Assembly (NCBI RefSeq): GCF_963678635.1
Contig: NC_087063.1
Span: 1,836,073-1,896,072, forward strand
Origin: Symsagittifera roscoffensis
Lineage: Eukaryota; Xenacoelomorpha; Acoela; Convolutidae
DNA length: 60,000 nt
Reading direction: 5' to 3'
Below are positions 33,545-44,415 of this stretch, one piece after another. A model generated the notes under the pieces. The model made no database searches. It saw only the letters and a list, made by a program, of their open reading frames with translations, and was not told the origin of the DNA. Position 1 is the stretch's first letter. Each line of letters starts with the position of its first letter. The position numbers were made by a program, and so were the translations under genes.

Positions 33545-34740
33545 CCCTTCAAAAATTAACCAGTTTATGACAAATTATGACATAAAATCTGACAGAATTC
33601 CCAACATCCAAAAGATAAAAGTCTGTGCGCTCGTTCAATTTTGGCTCAAGAGCTAACTTTGAAGCCGCTGATTCTTAATTTTATCTTGAAGATTAATAAT
33701 TTCATAAATGTCACACTATTCTACAGTTTGACAAAGGCGCCCAAACCTAAATTAAACCCTGCTGTTTCGAAGTGAGATCAATTTATTGGGAATTAAATTG
33801 CTACTATGAATTTTGAGGAGAAGATTTCTGAAATGTTTATTTTGTTCATACCATTGAAACTCAATGAATTATTTTTTTTTCATACCTTGACTTAGACTTA
33901 TTAAGTCTCCGAATTAGTTTTCCTTCCCTAATATTAATACCTCTTCAGCTTGTAATTTTGTTTTTTTTTGGTTCCAAGACTGATTTTGATTAGGTTTTTA
34001 TACTTTATGCTAAATATAGGCAGGCAATATATTTGAATAGGTTTTGCAAGGACACAAGAAATTGATCCAAGAATTGCGGATAGGTTTACAAGGATTCTTT
34101 GATTGAAATTTGACAGCAGAAATTGGAATTTAAATTGGGGTCGACCAAAGTTCTCAATTTGAACTACTTCTCTGGAATTGAAAATTGCGCGACCCTCGGC
34201 ATCAGAAAAATGCACTCAATTTCTGGTAGCCTGGTTCCAAAAAGATCCCAAAAATTGCCTGGTTTGACTATTCTCAGACAGTACTTTAATCGAAACAGTC
34301 GAGTCCTTTGATTCTGTATTTTACCCTGCGGCCATTTTTGCAGCATATTAAGAGCTCTTCTGAAAATTTCTTTTCTTGTTCGTTCAAAGTAGGTCGCGTC
34401 ATTTGAAAGAGAGAGAGAGAGAGAGAGAGAGAAACACAGATTTTAATTTATTCTGTCAGATGGCGACGGACTTTAATGTAAATTGATCTGAGTTTTATTG
34501 ATAACGCAACATTGTAAAAGTAACTGTCACAATAGTAATCAATAATTCAGAGCAGTTGATGCCAAAAAGAGTTAAGAGATACCTGCTGTCTTCGGGGAGC
34601 GAGAAGTTACTTTTTCAAACTAAATTTACAACTTGAGCACTCGCAAAAACTCTTTTCAGATTTATTTCAGTATCATCAGTTATCAAGAATCGCATGAAAG
34701 TAAGTGTTCTTTTTCATCATAAATTGAATAACTACTTTGT
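33545..34740 (+). repeat. Dispersed repeat family B, copy
   Basis: It begins near GACAAATTATGACATAAAATC and reaches at least GTAAATTGATCTGAGTTTTA at about 34478. See the 30460 copy. It contains the GA microsatellite at 34409. Confidence 0.42.
34409..34432 (+). repeat. GA dinucleotide microsatellite
   Basis: About twelve uninterrupted GA units. Confidence 0.9.
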
Positions 34741-34804
34741 GCACAGCGACCGCTCGCTTCTTCAATTCTGGCTGCCAGAATTTTCCTCAGGGTACCCATT
34801 GTGG

Positions 34805-35034
34805 CAGGGGCGGATTTAGGGGGGGGGGGGGGTGGGGTTTGGACTTTTCCTTTCCCCTCCCCCTCAAGGACTCGACCCCCTGCCGACCCAAAGGGTCCTC
34901 CTTTTGTACTATTTTGAGATAATCAGAATTGGTGACGGACCCTAAAAAAGTTTCTAAAGGCGCCTTTATGCGATTTTTGAGGGGGAGCGCGCGCCAAAAA
35001 AACGCGATGTTTGAAAATCCTAGATCCGCACCTC
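34805..35034 (+). mobile_element. hAT-like element, internally deleted copy
   Basis: It has the left terminus CAGGGGCGGATTTAGG, a long G run, GACCCCCTGCCGACCCAAAG, GGCGCCTTTATGCG, GGGGGAGCGCGCGCC and a right end CCTAGATCCGCACCTC. It is about 230 bp against 422 bp for the intact copy; the missing part is the right-hand interior. No target duplication is evident. A further fragment of the family (AAATTCTAAAGGCACATTTGG) follows at about 35080-35150. Confidence 0.65.
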
Positions 35035-35149
35035 CCCTTTGGTATAACTTTACGACATCTAATTTTGCTAACAAACCTTAAAAAAATTCTAAAGGCACAT
35101 TTGGCGCCAATATGAATAAATTTGAGGGAAGAGCGCCGATAGTTTGTGC

Positions 35150-38100
35150 ATCATGTCTATTACAAACAATTTTGGAACAGTTTTGTTCAGATAAGATTTT
35201 TTGAGAAAAACTTCTAATTTTCAAAGTTTGAACAGGCTGAAAGCAAAACTTGGCTACACGCTTTAGCTTAACTAACTTGAAAATTTTTTTGAAAGGTTGA
35301 TGATATCAGGTATTTTCCTCGTATTTTTTTAAAATGGAACCGCGTAAAATTAAATAGCATCCAATATAGCTTTGGTTGCAAAAAAACACTTTTGGAAAAG
35401 ATAATCAAAACTCAACCTCAGTTTTCACTGAACTGAATGTGCTTCATAAAATCAAGATCATTTTGAATTTGTTTAAACAACATTCGTAAGGCATTTTTCA
35501 TCCCCTTAAAAACAATTTGTTAAATGATTGAGAATGTCAATACTCTAAATGGCCGACCCACTTTTGGATCAGGTACTTTTGAACAAAGTATTTTCGATGA
35601 GGAAAAGTAAGCCGCTCTTGCAAACAAATTTTCAAGGATAACAGTTTTTTCTTGCATTTGTTTAAAATACTTCTAATCTTTTTTTTTTCAAAAACACATA
35701 GAAAAATTCAAATTCAGGTTGAATATCATGCAATATAAACATTTATCATAGAGTTTTGTGTAATGAAATTTAGGAAGAATGCTTAAAAAGTGTGTAAAAT
35801 TGTTTTAAATATTTAAATTAGCTTTTTTTTGTTGTCGTCATCACTGAAGCTTCCTCGTAAAAAAATGATTTTTTTTTTGGGATGAAAAAAGTTATTAACA
35901 AAAATTTTGTTATCTAGTTAATAAAAAGTCATCTTCAAAAGTTCAAAAACGAAAAAATCGTTAAATTTTTTCTAAATTTTAAATTAACCTTTTAACCCTT
36001 TTTTGAAAAACTCACTAGAAACGGAAATTTTGTGGTCTGAACGTGTTTAACTTAGTTTTGTCAAAAAAAAAATTAATGAAAAAAAAAATTGAGAAGGAAA
36101 AACAAACAAAGTCAAAAAATCAAATTCGAGTGCTAAATTTTTTGTGTGGTCGTTTTTGTGTGATGTAAAATTTGCTTTTACCTTATATATGGCGAGATAA
36201 ACACAAAATTGTTGAAATGCAGGCCCAAACTTTTAAAAATTGAAATTTTGAAAGAAAAGGATGTACACAGAACTCGTAAAATCAATTTTCATTTCAAAGT
36301 CTGCCTTATTTGTTTTCGCTGACAAATTTGAATAAAAAACGATTTTTCAAATTGCCCCTAAGAGTTTTATTAAATTTTTCTTTAAAAAATTATTCGATCT
36401 TAGAAGACAAAAACTATCTGCGTAAAATATTATTGGAAGAGGTAGTTCTAATCAAACTGTTATTGAATGAAACTTTGCCACTGTTGTTTTGCATGAACCT
36501 AACAACCTTTCGATGTTGTTTTTTTTTAAAAGCTAATGTTTCTATTTGAAACTCCATATACAAAAAAAAAACAAAAGTAAATCAGGCAAAAAATTTATGA
36601 AAACATGCTTCCGAATGTAATTTTCAGACGGTTTCTTGTAGCGTTTTTTAAACCATTTTTGTTTAAAATTATGATATCACAGCTTTTTCGACAACAAAAC
36701 GGAAGCTTACTATACAGTTTGTACACATGAGAAAAAAAGAGATAAGCTGTATGTCCTTAAGATTCATCGGAGTTACATATTTTGAAACGTGTTTTACAGA
36801 GTGTTTGTTGATTGAAAGCACTTTACTGTAAACAAGATGGTTTTTTTAATGAAAAAAACCACTCAATCTATTTTTTAAATATTTAAACTATATTTAAACT
36901 ATAGTAGCATAACGAAAAAAGTTAAAACTAAAAATAAAATTTTTCGGTGGTCTTTTTATCGAAAAAATGTTTCATTCTCAAAAAGAAACCGGAAAATACG
37001 CATCCAAATTTGTAATTAAGATTATAAGTTAGTCCAGATTCAATTTTCTCTCTTAATTAAAACAAGCACTGGAATGACTTTTTGTGTTTTTTTTTCTATG
37101 GCGGGATAAACCTAGCCCGGATTGACCGAAAATCCGAAACTGTCATCTTACAACTTTCATATACATGGAAAAGTGGTAATCATTAACTTTTCATGCAACT
37201 CCATAAGTACAAAAAAATGCATGGAAGATTTTTCATTTCTGATTTTTAATATATGGAAACTATATATTATATGGAAAATATATTAGTATATTATTATCTT
37301 TTAAATTTCTCATCTCAAAACTTTCTGATATCAGTATTTTGAAACATCTTGAGAAATGGAACTAAAAAACAACTTTTGTGCATCCATGATTATGTTATGC
37401 ACACAAAAAAAACTATATTTTGCATGCAAGAAATTTTTTTTTAGAAAAATGATTTCTCGAGTACAAAAGTACAAAATTCGTTTGGCGATTGAAAAAAAAG
37501 CAGCTTTTTTTGGTGCAGCTTCGATATTACTTGGAGAAATTTTTGCTGCGGCCATCAAAAAAATGCGAGTCATAGACCTTTAATTGAAAATTCAATTTAG
37601 AACATCTTTTTTGGTGCACATAATAGCTTGTCTCATAAATCTGCTCATTAGTTTTTCTTCTTCGGCCAATTTTCGTTTTCAAATGCCGTTTTTAATCGAC
37701 CGTAAAATGATTCAGTGACGGTTGAACTTTTGTTTCGTCACACTTACCCTTGAGCTTTATGACCCTGTTAATGAAGTTTTATTACGAAATTAATTCAAAA
37801 TGATCTCGCACCAGCCTTGAGTTAAGCCCAGAGCAGCGTTTACATAACAATAACCACATATTTCAGTTTTGCGACAAATTTCCTATTTCGTCACAGATGT
37901 TGTCAGAAAGATTTAAACTTTACCTCGAATTGCTACAATGGCATCAAATTAACGCTTCGAGCCTTCTAAATTGAATAAACCGGAATTAAATTTGGAAATT
38001 CTTTTCATGTCCTTGTCTGTTGATTGGAAAGGAACTTTCATTAAATTTATCCTGATTTTCAAAATTAAATTTACTAATGGAGATAATCGATTGAACCCGA

Positions 38101-39520
38101 CTTTTTGCTATGAAACAAAAAAATGGTGCAGTATTTTTTTGTGAACAAAAAAGTGGGCAGTATTTTTTTGTGAACAAAAAAAAACTGATTTACCGGAGTT
38201 TTTTTTTTCAGTTATCAGAACTATATACATAAACGTGAACTATGGCAAAAAAGTTCACGTTGATAGTATCTATCTAATAAGTTCAAACTGATTCCTACAA
38301 AAAACTTATATTACTTTTTAGAGTTCAGCTCATTTATCAATTCTGCCATAAGTTTCTGAAAATCTATCAATTTTGCTGCCAATCTTTATGTCATTAAGAT
38401 CATTCAATTTTTCTTTCACGGGTAATTACAAATATCTTTGGGCGTTTTTTCTTCTGTTTTTTCAAATTTTCCAGCGATTACGTAATTACATGTCATTTGA
38501 AGTGATTCTTTCCCATTTACTGGTTGATTTTTCTATTGACAAAAGTCAAAGGTAGGAATTTTGGGGCGCCTTTTAGTTGGGCTAAGTGGTTCAAATTTGT
38601 TCACCTTTCATGTTTTCCTGTCTGAATCAGAAATCTCAACTTCAGTCGACGTTTCCTTTTTTGGCGCCTTTTGACTGCATTATACCAATTTTAGTAAAAC
38701 AAGGAGCTTTCTAATTTAATCTCAAATTTCATTAGAGCTACAATGAAAAAGGTATTATACGAAACCAGTTCTATATTACTATATTACTATTATTATTAAA
38801 CTTGAGGTTGCAACTAATTGAATGCAGCTCTGCTAACAAATATCGAGGAAGTCGAATTAGACAACCTCTAATATCGTTTTTGTTTTATTACGCAACACTT
38901 GGCCTCTTCTGTAAGTATTTACTTCAAAATTGGCGGTTAGGTTTAGCCATTTAATTGTAGAGTTTCTCGAGACGCAACTGGTCTATCAATTTTTGCTTCA
39001 TTTGATGGGGTGCTGCGTTAAAAATGCAAGTCAATATTTTAAAAAAAAAATTCTAAAAAAATTTATAATTTTGCTGTCATTTTGTTATAAAAAATGGTGA
39101 TTTAGGTGTTCAAAAAAAATGTAAAAAAATTATAATTTTGCTGACATTTTTTGTTAAGAAAGGTGATTTAAGTTAATTGGAGAGCTTTCGATTGGTAATT
39201 AATTTTGAACATCTTGCAAAACTTTTTCAAGGTTTTACTTCCAACTTATTTTTTTTCTTTTGTTTTAAGTCAATTTAAGTGACATTTTTCCACAGCCTGT
39301 ATTTCTGATTCTAACGAGATTATCGGGTTTCAGATTTTACAGGAGCTTATACAGTTATATTATTGAATGTCATTTCATATTAATCTCACTGTTCATTAAT
39401 GCAGCAGGCAAAAATATGCATTTGGTCACAAGGAGAGTAAGTCTTGGTATCAAACCAACATCTTGCGTTGACCTCCATAGACCCTGAACTACTAGTAATT
39501 TCCCGCATCCAAGTTTAGGC
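35150..39520. other. AT-rich intergenic DNA, no genes seen
   Basis: Very AT-rich sequence full of A and T runs. Two small local duplications were seen: GCAGTATTTTTTTGTGAAC twice at about 38131-38180, and a segment with ATAATTTTGCTG twice at about 39050-39175. No exon, tRNA or recognisable element. Confidence 0.5.
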
Positions 39521-39735
39521 GTAAGTAATCGATTATAACGGATTATTATGATGATTTTTTGACGATTATAATCGATTATAATTACCAAAATTAGGTGGTT
39601 AAAGGATTTATAATTGATTATAATCGTGATATTTTCCAAGAGACTATAATCTCTTATAATCGATTATAATTGATTATAGTTGTTACAAAAAACCCTTAAA
39701 ATCAATTATAATCGATTATAATCGATTATAATTTC
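39520..39735. repeat. Palindromic GATTATAATC array
   Basis: Many copies of the self-complementary decamer GATTATAATC and variants (GATTATAATT, GATTATAACG), some head to tail and some spaced by T/A-rich words. Because each unit is its own reverse complement, both strands carry the same array. Confidence 0.75.
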
Positions 39736-39820
39736 TTATTTTGCCAAAATTTTGTCAAACCAAAACAATATGCGAATTCTATCTTATTGGTTAATGATTT
39801 TGTGTCAATAAGAACATCTC

Positions 39821-41409
39821 TAAAAGAGAGATCTATAGAATACTTTGGTTCATCTGAACACAAAGTTTTACCACGAAACAAAAGTTTCATAGAGATCCTT
39901 TCATATGAGTGGAAAGGTTCCAGCGGTAAATGAAAATAAATCATGAAACTAAATTAATTGGCTGATGTTTTGTTGTTTAAAAAAGCTTAAAATATGCATC
40001 ACAAAACAACTCTAATTGGGAAGAAATGAAAAAAAACTTATAAATTTGAATTAATTGGAAAACTTTAAATATATTTTTCTTTATTTTCATAGAAACCAAC
40101 ATCTACAAAAAGCATAAAATATAAGCAATTTAGATGCAATTTCGAAGACAAAATGGACAAACAAAAGGGATTATAATCAATTATAATCGATTACAATGGA
40201 TCTTTGAGCAAAACTAATGAACTAGAAATTTGAATTAAAAAAAAATGGATTATAATCAATTATAATGGATTATAATTGTATCAAAAAATAGACGAATAAT
40301 TAATCGATTATAATTGATTATAATTGATTATAATTATTTATAATTCGATTTTAAAAAGAGAGATAATATTCAATTAATAATTGATTAAAATCGATTGTTT
40401 CTCATTTTTAGTAAGACTGGTACTAAAATTGTAATATAGTCAATTATTAACGCTTGAAACTGGATGCCGGTTAATTTTCATATCCTTTTAATGCAAAGTT
40501 GACGCAAAAGAATTACTAAAAAAGCTTTCCGTGGTTTTGGCAGGGAGTTCAGTGTATTATACGTAATAAGTCGGTGCATTATACATGAAAAGAACTTTTT
40601 TTTGGCAAAAACAAGCTAATCACACAATTTCCATAAATACAAACTGTATGGCTAGCATTTTTTTGATGGCGACACCAATAAACAAAAGAGTATTTTTAAA
40701 ATGCCCCAATTGCATTTTTAATCTTTTTCGTACTCAAGAAAAACAATTAAAATTTTTTTTCTTGTTCGCCTAACTTAGTCCTGGATACACAAAGGTACAC
40801 AAAGGTCCTGGATACACACAATTTGCCGTTTTCGCTATAATCAATCCCGCCACCCGCCATATCAAGTACAAAAGAATAGATTTCACTCCTTGTAACAAAA
40901 CAATTATGGAAAATAAGCATCCTTCAACCAATTTGGAACGATTTCTATGACGGATTAAATCTCCGTTTACGCGTTTATAGCGCAAAATATATTGCGCGTT
41001 AATTGTCTCAAATTGGCTTAAATGGCAATCATGAATTCCCCATAACCTTACGAAAAACGATCACAGGTGAAATATTTTTTCGAAATTGAGCTGAACAACA
41101 TTACCTTTTGAATTATATAAAAAACTTCGTCAAAAATGGCTAGTTAAAAAGTCAAAATGTGTCTGAAGAAAAAAAACCGAGCAAAAATATTCCGCTGCTT
41201 TCGTATCGAAAGGCGGAATAATAATTACTTCAATTTCGTTCAATTTGGTGACGCATGCACTTTGGTGGCTCATGCCTTTCGGTGACTCAAGCTTGGTGCA
41301 TTCATGCCCTTTGGTGACTCATGCCCTTTGGTGACGCATGCCTTTTGGTGACCCATGCCCTTTAATGACTCACGCACTTTGGTGACTCATGCCTTTTCGT
41401 GACTCAAAC
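39821..41409 (+). repeat. 1.6-kb tandem duplication, copy 1
   Basis: The 1,589-bp block beginning TAAAAGAGAGATCTATAGAA is repeated head to tail at 41410-43018 with only scattered differences. Each copy contains a GATTATAATC-type array (about 40170-40345), a GC-richer segment and, at its right end, the TGACTCA-rich minisatellite. The open frames of 71 residues in each copy do not look like proteins. Confidence 0.92.
41245..41409 (+). repeat. Minisatellite rich in TGACTCA, copy 1
   Basis: About nine imperfect units of 17-19 bp with consensus CCTTTGGTGACTCATG. TGACTCA occurs five times, with variants TGACGCA, TGACCCA and TGGCTCA. TGACTCA is the classical AP-1/bZIP site, though in a minisatellite this may be coincidence. 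Confidence 0.75.
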
Positions 41410-43018
41410 TAAAAGAGAGATCTATAGAATACTTTGGTTCATCTGAACACAAAGTTTTACCACGAAACAAAAGTTTCATAGAGATCCTTTCATATGAGTG
41501 GAAAGGTTCCAGCGGTAAATGAAAATAAATCATGAAACTAAATTAATTGGCTGATGTTTTGTTGTTTAAAAAAGCTTAAAATATGCATCACAAAACAACT
41601 CTAATTGGGAAGAAATGAAAAAAAAACTTATAAATTTGAATTAATTGGAAAACTTTAAATATATTTTCCTTTATTTTCATAGAAACCAACATCTACAAAA
41701 AGCATAAAATATAAGCAATTTAGATGCAATTTCGAAGACAAAATGGACAAACAAAAGGGATTATAATCAATTATAATCGATTACAATGGATCTTTGAGCA
41801 AAACTAATGAACTAGAAATTTGAATTAAAAAAAATGGATTATAATCAATTATAATGGATTATAATTGTATCAAAAAATAGACGAATAATTAATCGATTAT
41901 AATTGATTATAATTGATTATAATTGATTATAATTGATTATAATTATTTATAATTCGATTTTAAAAAGAGAGATAATATTCAATTAATAATTGATTAAAAT
42001 CGATTGTTTCTCATTTTTAGTAAGACTGGTACTAAAATTGTAATATAGTCAATTATTAACGCTTGAAACTGGATGCCGGTTAATTTTCATATCCTTTTAA
42101 TGCAAAGTTGACGCAAAAGAATTACTAAAAAAGCTTTCCGTGGTTTTGGCAGGGAGTTCAGTGTATTATACGTAATAAGTCGGTGCATTATACATGAAAA
42201 GAACTTTTTTTTGGCAAAAACAAGCTAATCACACAATTTCCATAAATACAAATTGTATGGCTAGCATTTTTTTGATGGCGACACCAATAAACAAAAGAGT
42301 ATTTTTAAAATGCCCCAATTGCATTTTTAATCTTTTTCGTACTCAAGAAAAACAATTATAATTTTTTTTCTTGTTCGCCTAACTTAGTCCTGGATACACA
42401 AAGGTACACAAAGGTCCTGGATACACACAATTTGCCGTTTTCGCTATAATCAATCCCGCCACCCGCCATATCAAGTACAAAAGAATAGATTTCACTCCTT
42501 GTAACAAAACAATTATGGAAAATAAGCATCCTTCAACCAATTTGGAACGATTTCTATGACGGATTAAATCTCCGTTTACGCGTTTATAGCGCAAAATTTA
42601 TTGCGCGTTAATTGTCTCAAATTGGCTTAAATGGCAATCATGAATTCCCCATAACCTTACGAAAAACGATCACAGGTGAAATATTTTTTCGAAATTGAGC
42701 TCAACAACATTACCTTTTGAATTATAAAAAAAACTTCGTCAAAAATGGCTAGTTAAAAAGTCAAAATGTGTCTGAAGAAAAAAAACCGAGCAAAAATATT
42801 CCGCTGCTTTCGTATCGAAAGGCGGAATAATAATTACTTCAATTTCGTTCAATTTGGTGACGCATGCACCTTGGTGGCTCATGCCTTTCGGTGACTCAAG
42901 CTTGGTGCATTCATGCCCTTTGGTGACTCATGCCCTTTGGTGACGCATGCCTTTTGGTGACCCATGCCCTTTAATGACTCACGCACTTTGGTGACTCATG
43001 CCTTTTCGTGACTCAAAC
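41410..43018 (+). repeat. 1.6-kb tandem duplication, copy 2
   Basis: The second copy, 1,609 bp. The main length difference is two additional GATTATAATT units in its palindromic array. Other differences are single bases or A-run lengths (for example CAAAATTTATTG against CAAAATATATTG). This indicates a recent duplication with rapid slippage at the decamer array. Confidence 0.92.
42854..43018 (+). repeat. Minisatellite rich in TGACTCA, copy 2
   Basis: Near-identical to the array at 41245-41409, carried by the second copy of the 1.6-kb duplication. Confidence 0.75.
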
Positions 43019-43369
43019 TTTGTGGTTTATGGAAAAAATTTAGTCATACAACTTTCACATATGAAACCTTAGTAGTCGACAAAGTTTCATCTAATTTTCT
43101 GCACTTATAAAAATCTGTACTCACAAAATTGTTTGACTAGCTGTTTTTTCCAATTAGGGAAATTGGTTGTATGATAGTATCTTTTCAACCCGGGCTCTTA
43201 TCACACTACACAAGAATTAAAATAGGAAAACGCTAATTACCAACGTGATTTGGCAATTGAAATGGTTAAACGAAGTATTTGGCAGAGAAAGCTCAAGTTA
43301 ATTCTGTTAAAGTTAATTAATCAAATAAGCGACCCAATGTTGTTCATCTAGTCTTGTAAAAGGACTTAG

Positions 43370-43720
43370 TTTCAGGCGTGGATCTAGGCAGGGGGTCGAA
43401 TCCGCTTTTGCTTAGTTTTATTATTTTTTCTAGTAAAATGTAGTTTTCTAATTAAATGCTAATCTTTGAAGAATATATCAGCTTCAAAACTTTTTTCCGA
43501 CATTCGTAGAAAAAGACGGATTATTAATGCTTCATGTGATTTTTTTATTGAGTCAAATTTTGACTTCTAGCGAATTTTCTGAAAGTATTTGAAAGAAAGT
43601 GTGATTCTGACAGGGGCGGATCTATGATCTCCTTGAAGTAGGATTTTCAAATTTCTTGCAAGATGACCTTTTTAAAACTTTTTATGACCTTTTTTTAGGC
43701 AGTGCTTAAAAGTTTTGGCC
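43370..43720. repeat. Fragments of the hAT-like family
   Basis: CAGGCGTGGATCTAGGCAGG (43374-43393) followed by GGGGTCGAATCC, and CAGGGGCGGATCTATGAT (43611-43628) followed by TTTTCAAATTT and GACCTTTTTTTAGG. Both look like terminal pieces of the family defined at 12545, heavily deleted. Confidence 0.45.
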
Positions 43721-44263
43721 AAATAAATCATAAAAGAATGAGATGAAACTCAGAAAAGAAAAATTAAAAATTGACCGACCAAAATGAAATTCACTCTCAA
43801 ATTAATTAATATTTTTGTCACGCAATTTAGCTTTTCTGTCCTTTTATATAAGGCTGATAAAATTGAAACAAAAGAGGTGCATTTTTTGACTGGTGTTTTA
43901 TATCTTTTCTTATACTTGATCTCTACAATGACTGATACTAAAATTCAACTTCCTAAATTTCCAGCCGTAGTCGACGCCATTCATTTAACAGATCAGTTGA
44001 CAAGCAGAAATCATTGCATGTGTTTCAATTGTATTTTTGTTACAAGAAAACCCTGTGAAAAAAAGCTTCAAACGGCAAGTAATGAACTTCACTGAGCTTC
44101 GAATGTGACAAGAATTTGACATTTTAAAATCTAGTTTCCAGTTTTCAAGGCTAGTTTCATCATAAAGAGTTGTCAAAAACAAAATCGCATTTTATATTTG
44201 GACAATAAAAAGCCTTTATTCAAAGATTTTTAGTTTTTTGAAAGATATCAGGTCCTAGCAAAA

Positions 44264-44415
44264 ACTTCTGCTCTATGGTCCACTTCTGCTCTATGGTCCA
44301 CTTCTGCTCTATGGTCCACTTCTGATCTATGGTCCACTTCTGCTCTATGGTCCACTTCTGATCTATGGTCCACTTCTGCTCTATGGTCCACTTCTGCTCT
44401 ATGGTCCATTTCTGC
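44264..44415 (+). repeat. 18-bp minisatellite, eight units
   Basis: Eight head-to-tail units of ACTTCTGCTCTATGGTCC, two of them with GAT in place of GCT, plus a partial unit. Because 18 is a multiple of three, the minus strand has an open frame (44248-44469) with hexapeptide AEVDHR/SEVDHR repeats. There is no other evidence that it is translated. Confidence 0.9.

Noticed and set aside
40770-42594. Two identical 71-residue minus-strand open frames as a duplicated gene
   Set aside because: They are identical only because they sit in the recent 1.6-kb tandem duplication. No domain or splice signals support them.
43784-44095. Plus-strand open frame of 103 residues
   Set aside because: The hydrophobic start and AT-rich codon use are those of random AT-rich sequence. 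No family resemblance was found.
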